Assembly: GCA_013203065.1 (NCBI GenBank)
Contig: JABMQV010000572.1
Span: 1-5,667, forward strand
Direction of reading: 5' to 3'
DNA length: 5,667 bases
From: Desulfobacteraceae bacterium
GTDB lineage: Bacteria; Desulfobacterota; DSM-4660; Desulfatiglandales; Desulfatiglandaceae
Positions 1 through 4,556 of this stretch are shown here, one piece after another. The translations under genes and the position numbers were made by a program. The notes beneath the pieces are model-generated. The model did no database searches and was not told the DNA's origin. It saw only the letters and a program-made list of their open reading frames with translations. How positions within the stretch are numbered: position 1 is the stretch's first letter; each line of letters starts with the position of its first letter.

Positions 1-18
1 ATAGATATCAATGATCAT
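1..18 (-). CDS. Start of a divergent gene, probably amidohydrolase-like (cut by window edge)
   Basis: Reading the minus strand, an ATG at 18-16 opens a frame MIIDIY that runs off the left edge. It is preceded by GGGAGG with a five-base A spacer, which is close to ideal for a bacterial start. The opening MIID(I/V)(H/Y) is typical of the first beta strand of amidohydrolase-superfamily proteins (PF04909, ACMSD-like decarboxylases and hydrolases), where a metal-binding H-x-H usually follows. Here residue 6 is Tyr, so an H at residue 8 would have to follow outside the window. The gene start is well supported. The family is a guess from six residues and from the catabolic neighbours. It is divergent from the SDR gene and could share its control region. 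Confidence 0.5.
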
Positions 19-23
19 TTTTT

Positions 24-29
24 CCTCCC
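24..29 (-). promoter_or_regulatory. Ribosome binding site of the left-edge gene
   Basis: On the minus strand this reads GGGAGG, five bases before the ATG at 18-16. It is the main reason to believe that a gene starts at the left edge, because only six codons of it are visible. Confidence 0.55.
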
Positions 30-96
30 GTAATTAAAACGCTTCCTCCAAGACGCTGCCGCGACAAAGCGCCCGCATAGAGTGCGGTGATAATGA

Positions 97-105
97 AAGA
101 TAACA
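97..105 (-). promoter_or_regulatory. Possible extended -10 element for the left-edge gene
   Basis: The minus strand reads TGTTATCTT, a TGn element followed by TATCTT (4 of 6 matches to TATAAT). This would start transcription about 70 bases before the ATG at 18. I see no good -35. It is a weak candidate from pattern matching only. Confidence 0.2.
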
Positions 106-227
106 GCACGGTTCGAAACAAATACGTAACCCAGAGTGTTTTCTTTAAGAAAGTCTGACGTCTTAGCATAGATCATATATGAAAGCAATTTACTGTTAAA
201 GCATTTCAAAGAGTCCCAATAATTCTG

Positions 228-256
228 TTGACTCCTGAACCTAAAGGAGCCATTGT
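228..256 (+). promoter_or_regulatory. Possible promoter for the SDR gene
   Basis: TTGACT (228-233, 5 of 6 matches to the sigma-70 -35 box) is followed after 17 bases by CATTGT (251-256), a poor -10 with 3 of 6 matches. Transcription would begin just before the Shine-Dalgarno at 267-274, giving a very short leader. A second weak pair (CTGACG at 155-160, TATGAA at 178-183) is also possible. Confidence 0.25.
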
Positions 257-280
257 AAAAGCCTAGAAAGGAGGGATGGT

Positions 281-1045
281 ATGAACTATAAAGGATTTGA
301 TTTGACAGGAAGATCAGCCATCATAACGGGGGCAGGTACCGGCATTGGGAAGGCCATTGCCATTGGCCTTTCCCAGGCTGGTGCAAAAGTAGCCCTCATC
401 GGACGAAGATTGGAACCGCTTCAGGAGACCGAAAAGGAGGTGTCCGCCGCAGGCGGACAGGCATTGGTGCTTCAAGGGGATATCGCAGACCTTAATTTTC
501 ATACGCAGGCCGTTTCCCAGTCCCTTGAGGCCTTTGGCAAAATCGATGTCCTGATGAACAATGCCGCCGTGTTATTCAAGGGTCCCATCGAAGAGACCAC
601 CGAAGAAATCTGGGGCACGACCATAGATATAAACCTTAAAGGAAACTTTTTCTTTGCCTTGGCCGTAGGCCGAGAAATGATCAAACAAAAGAGCGGGAAG
701 ATAATCAATATCCTCTCCAATTGTAGTTTTGTTGCTGAACACGGCATTGGAATCTACTGCATAAGCAAGGGTGGCTTGCTTATGGCCACCCGATGCCTAG
801 CCACTGAGTGGGGACCTTACGGCATACAGGTCAATGGCATTGGACCCGCCTTTGTCCGTACGCCAATGAATGACCCGGTGGTGGCTGATCCTCATTTTGT
901 TGAATGGAGTACAAACCGGATTCCCCTCCACCGCATGGGAGATCCGGAAGAGATGGTGGGTGCGGCCATTTATATGGCCTCGGATGCCTCCAGTTTTGTC
1001 AATGGCGCTGTGCTTATGGTGGACGGTGGATTCACCGCTTGCTAA
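281..1045 (+). CDS. SDR-family NAD(P)-dependent oxidoreductase
   Basis: A complete 254-residue classical short-chain dehydrogenase/reductase. Such cytosolic enzymes interconvert an alcohol and a ketone or aldehyde using NAD(P)H; the substrate cannot be told from sequence. The Rossmann glycine motif TGAGTGIG is at 16-23. GRR at 41-43, at the end of beta-2, has basic residues where NADP-preferring enzymes often do, so NADP(H) is likely but not certain. D67 and NNAA (93-96) stabilise the fold. The catalytic tetrad is N118, S146, Y159 and K163 (YCISK at 159-163). The C-terminus has the usual NGAVLMVDGG (about residues 241-250). Length is normal for the family. AAAGGAGG (267-274) lies six bases before the ATG, fixing the start. 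No signal peptide is seen. It may share control with the divergent left-edge gene. Closest general types are FabG-like reductases and sugar or polyol dehydrogenases. Confidence 0.93.
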   Translation: MNYKGFDLTGRSAIITGAGTGIGKAIAIGLSQAGAKVALIGRRLEPLQETEKEVSAAGGQALVLQGDIADLNFHTQAVSQSLEAFGKIDVLMNNAAVLFKGPIEETTEEIWGTTIDINLKGNFFFALAVGREMIKQKSGKIINILSNCSFVAEHGIGIYCISKGGLLMATRCLATEWGPYGIQVNGIGPAFVRTPMNDPVVADPHFVEWSTNRIPLHRMGDPEEMVGAAIYMASDASSFVNGAVLMVDGGFTAC

Positions 1046-1077
1046 AAGGCCATTTTTTCCATGTTTTTCACAAAAAG

Positions 1078-1191
1078 CCTGTAGTTGACCCCTGGATAAT
1101 AATGTTTTCATGGGTAAACGCCAGGATGGGTCCGATTATCTCTCTTGCCGGGACCCCGGACGGTAACCTGGTCGAAATCATCCGACATTAG
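1078..1191 (+). pseudogene. C-terminal remnant of a glyoxalase/VOC-family protein
   Basis: In the frame ending at TAG 1189-1191 the last residues are TPDGNLVEIIRH. This matches the hallmark C-terminal strand of vicinal oxygen chelate (glyoxalase/bleomycin-resistance) proteins, normally (D)PDGN(L/I)(V/I)E(I/L), in which the Glu is often a metal ligand. Upstream in the same frame PVVDP and then MGPIISLAG may be further VOC residues, but further left the frame runs into the SDR gene and resembles nothing. A VOC protein is about 120-150 residues, so at most the last 20-37 remain. No RBS is present before the ATG at 1126. I read it as the scar of a deleted or displaced gene that once lay in this locus. 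The left boundary is uncertain; the core signature covers 1153-1191. Confidence 0.5.
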
Positions 1192-1214
1192 ACCAGTGAG
1201 CACTTGTGAGTCCC

Positions 1215-1236
1215 GGAATCGGTGTTAACCGTTTCC
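1215..1236. repeat. Imperfect inverted repeat over the UPF0261 stop codon
   Basis: GGAA-T-CGGT pairs with ACCG-T-TTCC around a GTTA loop: eight base pairs with one T/T mismatch. The stop codon of the minus-strand gene (1225-1227) sits in the loop. It lies in the convergent junction, where a two-way terminator would be expected, but neither side is followed by a T-run, so a classic intrinsic terminator is not supported. Confidence 0.3.
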
Positions 1237-2463
1237 TCTCTCCACCATGTTCAAGAGGACAGCAACAGCTGTTTCAGCAAAGACAGGATTATTGATGTGC
1301 GCATCAACCTCCCTTACTTCAATCTTGGGTTCGAGATGTCTCTTAACGGTCCTGATGAACGCCTCATCCGCCTCTGGATCATGCATCGGCTCACCCTCAT
1401 GACAGTACATGGAGAATCCACCTAAAGGAACCATCAAGACTGTTGGGCCCTTTGCTTGATTTAGTTTCTCGGCCATGACCCTGCCCACCTTGATCATTTC
1501 CGTCTTACTGGTCCTGACAAGAGTCTCCGCCGGATTGAAATAATACACCTTGCGTTTTTTGAGCCTTGCCGGCAGGCTCTCTAGGGGGCCGGCCAAGATG
1601 AAATCGATACAGCCGGGCACCACCACTTGGGGGATTTCCACGTCACCTGCGGCTTCCAGTCTGTGAGGCCCTGCTGAATGTATTCCGCCTACGACATGAT
1701 CTGTTATTTCGTGAGTCGTCATGTCCAGGACTGCCACAAAGACGCCATCCCTCGTCATTTCTTCCATGGCCCTTCCACCAGTGCCATTCGGATGAAAGAC
1801 GACAACTTCATATCCCTTCTTCTCCAGCAAGTTTTTGGCCACCATCACTGCCGGCGTTGTATTGCCATACATTGTAACAGCGATTCTATTCCCTCTTTCT
1901 ATCTCCGGGCTGACATCCAGTTCTGCCATACCTGCTATTGCACTGGCTGCAACGTCGAATATCCGCTTGCTGATTTCATTGATTCCCAAAATATCAACCA
2001 CGGAATGCATCATCATAATATCGCTTGTGCCTATGTAAGGCCCCAGCTTTTCCTCACCCTGTGCAATAGGGGTAACGATCAGTTTGGGTACACCTATCGG
2101 CAATACCTTCATGCCGGCTGATGCAAGTAATGCCCCATCGGCGCCCCCGATTCCCAATAAGGCCTGGAACTTACCCTGATCATAGAGATCCCGCGCAATT
2201 TTCGCGATTCCCTTTTGCATCAGTTCTACAGCAACCCCTCTATCTTTTGCGGCGATCGCCTTTATCGACGAGCCTGCCGCCCGGGCAACAGTTTCCCGAT
2301 TGATGTCCGCCTTAATCCCCATCGGAGAGCCACGAGTTCCCGAATCAATGACCAGTACCTTACCTCCCTTCCCCTCTATCTTTTTTTTCACGTATTTTAT
2401 TTCTTCTCCCTTGGTGTCCAAGGTTGCAATGATGGCTACACTTCTGGCTTTACTCCTAGGCAT
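1225..2463 (-). CDS. UPF0261 / Tm-1-like ATP-binding domain protein
   Basis: A complete 412-residue protein of the UPF0261 family, whose fold is shared by the N-terminal inhibitory region of the tomato virus-resistance protein Tm-1. The bacterial role is unknown; nucleotide binding is inferred from Tm-1. Family landmarks run the whole length: IATLDTKGEE (12-21), VIDSGTRGSP (38-47), GIGGADGALLAS (104-115) with LPIGVPK (121-127), then SVVDILGIN. The second domain has TMYGNTTPAVMVA, HPNGTGGRAMEEM, GGIHSAGPHRLEAAG, and near the end DAHINNPVFA. Length is normal (about 400). The loop usually written GGSxGT reads GGADGA here, so it lacks the customary Ser and Thr. No signal peptide or membrane segment is seen. 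The start is fixed by GAGAGG five to six bases before the ATG. It faces the SDR gene tail to tail and diverges from the M20 gene. Family members often accompany a TIM-barrel 'PEP hydrolase-like' partner; none is visible here. Confidence 0.92.
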   Translation of the reverse strand: MPRSKARSVAIIATLDTKGEEIKYVKKKIEGKGGKVLVIDSGTRGSPMGIKADINRETVARAAGSSIKAIAAKDRGVAVELMQKGIAKIARDLYDQGKFQALLGIGGADGALLASAGMKVLPIGVPKLIVTPIAQGEEKLGPYIGTSDIMMMHSVVDILGINEISKRIFDVAASAIAGMAELDVSPEIERGNRIAVTMYGNTTPAVMVAKNLLEKKGYEVVVFHPNGTGGRAMEEMTRDGVFVAVLDMTTHEITDHVVGGIHSAGPHRLEAAGDVEIPQVVVPGCIDFILAGPLESLPARLKKRKVYYFNPAETLVRTSKTEMIKVGRVMAEKLNQAKGPTVLMVPLGGFSMYCHEGEPMHDPEADEAFIRTVKRHLEPKIEVREVDAHINNPVFAETAVAVLLNMVERGNG

Positions 2464-2556
2464 TTTTTCCTCTCAGGTCCTTATGGTCGCAGCGAGTGGC
2501 TCAAGATCATGCAACTTTTAGTGCTATGTAACGGCAACAGTGGTTTGCTTCTAGGC

Positions 2557-2574
2557 CAATGATCGTTTTCATTG
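2557..2574. repeat. Perfect 6+6+6 inverted repeat, candidate operator
   Basis: CAATGA (2557-2562) and TCATTG (2569-2574) are exact reverse complements separated by six bases. The size and spacing suit a dimeric helix-turn-helix regulator. It covers the expected start point of the leftward promoter and lies ten bases before the rightward TTGACA, so one protein bound here could control both the UPF0261 gene and the M20 set. No regulator gene is visible in the window. Confidence 0.4.
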
Positions 2575-2583
2575 ATTGTAGCA
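2575..2583 (-). promoter_or_regulatory. Extended -10 promoter element for the UPF0261 gene
   Basis: The minus strand reads TGCTACAAT: a TGn extension followed by TACAAT, 5 of 6 matches to the sigma-70 -10 box. No clear -35 sits at 17 bases, which extended -10 promoters can tolerate. Transcription would start near 2568, inside the dyad, giving a leader of about 105 bases before the ATG at 2463. Confidence 0.4.
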
Positions 2584-2584
2584 C

Positions 2585-2613
2585 TTGACAGCTTTTCCTG
2601 GATAAGTTAACAG
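2585..2613 (+). promoter_or_regulatory. Possible rightward promoter for the M20 set
   Basis: TTGACA (2585-2590) is a perfect -35 consensus. At 17 bases the best -10 is TAACAG (2608-2613), only 3 of 6, so strength would depend on an activator or the box may be fortuitous. It overlaps the spacer of the leftward promoter. Confidence 0.27.
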
Positions 2614-2782
2614 AACACTATCATAGAAAGACTGCAGATGCAAGCTCACCAACATGGTGGAAAGCCTCGAATCCCGTTATGCGACTGGTTTACACCCTAG
2701 CCAGATGACTCACAATGAAATGAGGCCGATTTTCTATTGGATATTTGAACGAAACAGGAAATGAGTGTTTTTTTAGGCAATT

Positions 2783-2788
2783 AGGAGG
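2783..2788 (+). promoter_or_regulatory. Ribosome binding site of the M20 gene, with two possible start codons
   Basis: AGGAGG lies four bases before the ATG at 2793 and seven before a second, adjacent ATG at 2796. Seven is the more usual spacing, so the protein may really start at the second Met. The difference is one residue. Confidence 0.7.
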
Positions 2789-2792
2789 ATAA

Positions 2793-4061
2793 ATGATGTC
2801 AAAAGACTGGATATCCATGTATGAAAAGGTGAGCGGTCTGATTGACGAGTTCAAAACGGTGAGCAATCTGAGAAACCTCATCCGGATTCCCAGCTATACT
2901 GGAGAGGAGAAGGCAAAGGCCGATTACATCGCCAAAGAGATGGAGCGGATGGGACTTGAGGTAATAGAGACCTATATCGATTTCGAATATGGCCGCCGAA
3001 ATGTCTTGGGCGTTATCAGAGGTGACGGTACGGGACGTAGCCTAATGCTCTGCGCTCATATCGACACCCACTGGCCCAGACTCGGTGAGGAAGGGGGACA
3101 TGATGCCCGGATAGAGGGAGATAAAATTTACGGTATCGGAACCGGCGACAGCATGACGCCCATGGCAGCCATGTTCGCCTGCGTGGATGCCATAAAACGC
3201 TCCGGAATTCCCTTGAAGGGGGATCTGATCTTCCTCACAACTGCTGACGAAATGTGCTTTAAAGAGGGGGCCTATTTGCTTGAGGAAAATGGCATCAAGG
3301 CAGATTACTGTGTCATGGGAGAGGCGACGGATTTCGATATCGGCATCGTGCACACCGGAAAGGCGGAGATCGAAATAAGGACCACAGGGAAATCCGGTTA
3401 CGAGATCGGGGCCTATGCAAAGCGAATGGGTCAAGAGGTCTCAAACGCCATTTTGTCGATGAACACGATCATAAACTATCTGATTAAGATGGAAAAGGAA
3501 GACCCTTTTTTCCATAAGACCCATCCGCTGCTCCCGGGGGAGGGCGCTGCCTTAAACATTGGTGCCATTATCGGCGGAAGCACAGGTGATGGGGATCCAA
3601 CCAGGAGACCAGGAAGAAAACCAGGGCAATTCGGATTGGCCAAACGCACTCCCCAGTTCTGCAATCTGAGAGTGAATGCCAGGTATTGGCCGGGACAGAC
3701 AGCCCAGGAGTTCCATGAGATAGTGAAAAGATGGGTAGAAAAGGCCAAGGAAGAAGATCCATCCATAGAGGAAGAGGTGGAATTGTATCTTTCTCACGGG
3801 AATGACCCCTTTGAGATCTCCTCTGATGCAGAGGTAGTGGGGCGTCTGAGGGAATCGATAACCCATGTCCTGGGAAGAGAACCCGAACTCATCGGCAATG
3901 TCTATTCTACAGAGGGCCCGTTTTATCAGCGGGCTGGAATGCAGTTTGTCTGGTGTTGTCCCGGCATGATGCGAATCGGAACAGACGAATACGTCACCAG
4001 AGAGGAACTGATAAATACGGCGAAGATCTATGCGGCAATGGCCATCAACTGCTGTACTTAG
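2793..4061 (+). CDS. M20-family metallopeptidase/amidohydrolase with one altered metal site
   Basis: A complete 422-residue relative of the DapE/ArgE/carboxypeptidase G2 family, cytosolic enzymes that hydrolyse amide bonds of N-acyl amino acids, dipeptides and similar compounds using two zinc ions. Seen: the first zinc motif CAHIDTHWP with H89 and D91; GTGDSMTP with bridging D119 (the usual Lys two residues later is Met); ADEM with presumed general base E153; GEATD with ligand E177. The lid domain follows (about 190-300), ending at NLRVNARYWPGQT. The C-terminal catalytic half contains STEGPF (372-377) and CCPG (388-391). Odd: the Glu normally paired with E153 is M154, the lid His is apparently Y203, and the terminal His of the usual AHTPDEY is I395 in a shortened GTDEY. 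One metal site is therefore intact and the other has lost its own ligands. It may use one metal, use substitutes (H93, H103 and C155 are near), or be non-hydrolytic. It leads the plus-strand set. Confidence 0.87.
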   Translation: MMSKDWISMYEKVSGLIDEFKTVSNLRNLIRIPSYTGEEKAKADYIAKEMERMGLEVIETYIDFEYGRRNVLGVIRGDGTGRSLMLCAHIDTHWPRLGEEGGHDARIEGDKIYGIGTGDSMTPMAAMFACVDAIKRSGIPLKGDLIFLTTADEMCFKEGAYLLEENGIKADYCVMGEATDFDIGIVHTGKAEIEIRTTGKSGYEIGAYAKRMGQEVSNAILSMNTIINYLIKMEKEDPFFHKTHPLLPGEGAALNIGAIIGGSTGDGDPTRRPGRKPGQFGLAKRTPQFCNLRVNARYWPGQTAQEFHEIVKRWVEKAKEEDPSIEEEVELYLSHGNDPFEISSDAEVVGRLRESITHVLGREPELIGNVYSTEGPFYQRAGMQFVWCCPGMMRIGTDEYVTREELINTAKIYAAMAINCCT

Positions 4062-4157
4062 AACCCCCTGGAAAAACGCTGCTGATCGATTTTTGTTGTA
4101 GCGGAACCGAGTCCCCAATACCGTAAATGCATATCCTTTCGTGAAGAGGGCGAGAAT

Positions 4158-4556
4158 ATGAAATCAAGTATCGGTTACATGGTGTTAGGAACCATCGCTG
4201 GATGTTGCCTTTGCCTCGAGGGGTCTCTGAATTCTTTGCTGGGACGGCACGTAGGAGTCCTCAAAGCTGCCATCGCCCCATTCGGTACCGGTCTGATTGC
4301 AATCGTTGTTGTCGTGCTCCTCTTAGGCAAAGATAAAGGCATAGGCCTTGGTTTGTGGTTGGAAGCGCCATGGTATAGCTACCTCGGCGGTATGTGGGCT
4401 GTGGCCTTTGTTTGCCTTGTGAAATGTCGTAGTGCTAAAACCGTGTTTCAGCCAAGAGAAACTGGATATGACATCGGCCTAATCAGGAAGGTTGTAAACA
4501 ACTTGCACAACCGCCAGCAATCAGAAAGGAGGATTCAAAGTGGCAAAAATTCTTAG
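4158..4556 (+). CDS. YdcZ-like DMT membrane protein, apparently truncated with an unrelated tail
   Basis: A 132-residue frame whose first 88 or so residues look like the DMT_YdcZ family (PF04657), small membrane proteins of unproven transport function. Seen: a first hydrophobic segment (about 5-20) running into LEGSLNSLLGRHVG (20-33), where the family usually has Gln for E21; AAIAPFGTG leading into a second segment (37-57); and APWYSYLGGMWAVAFVCLV (70-88) as a third. Normal members have about 140-150 residues and further membrane segments ending in a G-Q...D-H-F-G region. Here the sequence after K89 turns basic and hydrophilic and shows no family match in this or the other plus frames, so the second half is missing. 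GAGGG seven bases before the ATG is an acceptable RBS. The frame ends 17 bases inside the next gene. It is likely a decaying or rearranged gene, though a working three-helix protein cannot be excluded. Confidence 0.6.
   Translation: MKSSIGYMVLGTIAGCCLCLEGSLNSLLGRHVGVLKAAIAPFGTGLIAIVVVVLLLGKDKGIGLGLWLEAPWYSYLGGMWAVAFVCLVKCRSAKTVFQPRETGYDIGLIRKVVNNLHNRQQSERRIQSGKNS
4490..4512. repeat. Inverted repeat before the reductase gene
   Basis: GGTTGT (4490-4495) and ACAACC (4507-4512) are exact complements with an 11-base spacer. An overlapping alternative pairs GTTG (4491-4494) with CAAC (4499-4502). It lies 12 bases before the Shine-Dalgarno of the reductase gene and could form a weak mRNA hairpin or a protein site. 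Chance is a real possibility. Confidence 0.25.
4525..4532 (+). promoter_or_regulatory. Ribosome binding site fixing a GTG start
   Basis: AAAGGAGG is followed by seven bases and then GTG at 4540. The protein from this GTG begins with AKILSPLSIGKMEIKNR, which matches the expected N-terminus of the reductase family, so the GTG is the start even though in-frame ATGs occur later. Confidence 0.85.

Larger units (their letters stand above)
19..280. other. Divergent intergenic region between the left-edge gene and the SDR gene
   Basis: No gene is supported here. The region should carry the promoters of the two divergent genes. Visible structure: a small hairpin (CCGCA 73-77, TGCGG 83-87, five-base loop), a 13-base dyad TTTCTTTAAGAAA (140-152), a GACGTC palindrome (157-162), and a perfect palindrome TCATATATGA (173-182). 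A second SD-like AAAGGAG at 243-249 has no useful start codon behind it. Any of the dyads could be operators, but short AT-rich palindromes also arise by chance. Confidence 0.5.
2464..2792. other. Divergent control region between UPF0261 and M20 genes
   Basis: No gene is supported in these 329 bases. It contains the UPF0261 ribosome binding site at its left edge, a leftward extended -10, a perfect 18-bp dyad and a rightward TTGACA in the middle, a small CACCA/TGGTG hairpin (2647-2659), and the M20 ribosome binding site at its right end. The rightward leader would be long, about 170 bases. I found no riboswitch I could recognise in it. Confidence 0.5.

Noticed and set aside
15..209. Minus-strand open frame of 64 codons before the SDR gene
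   Set aside because: It has no RBS, no family likeness, and it overlaps the better supported minus-strand start at 18 in another frame.
276..284. ATG-GTA-TGA mini frame overlapping the SDR start
   Set aside because: Its ATG lies one base after the Shine-Dalgarno core, too close for normal initiation; the ATG at 281 has proper spacing and leads the full protein.
1040..1082. A/T-rich segment after the SDR stop as an intrinsic terminator
   Set aside because: The only pairings are AGGC/GCCT over a long loop and a TTTTT/AAAAA stem; no GC-rich stem followed by a T-run is present.
1149..1164. CCGG-GACC-CCGG hairpin as a terminator
   Set aside because: The stem is four pairs, has no T-run on either side, and falls within the VOC-like coding remnant, which explains the sequence.
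1678..2121. Plus-strand open frame of 147 codons inside the UPF0261 gene
   Set aside because: It is antisense to a gene with conserved motifs across its whole length, and its His/Cys-rich translation is typical of a shadow frame.
2654..2764. A 36-codon plus-strand frame starting MVESLESRY in the UPF0261-M20 intergenic region
   Set aside because: There is no Shine-Dalgarno before its ATG, no recognisable family, and it is short enough to occur by chance. It lies in the probable leader of the M20 transcript.
3552..4118. Minus-strand open frame of 188 codons
   Set aside because: It is antisense to the M20 gene, has no RBS, and its translation is low in family-like features.
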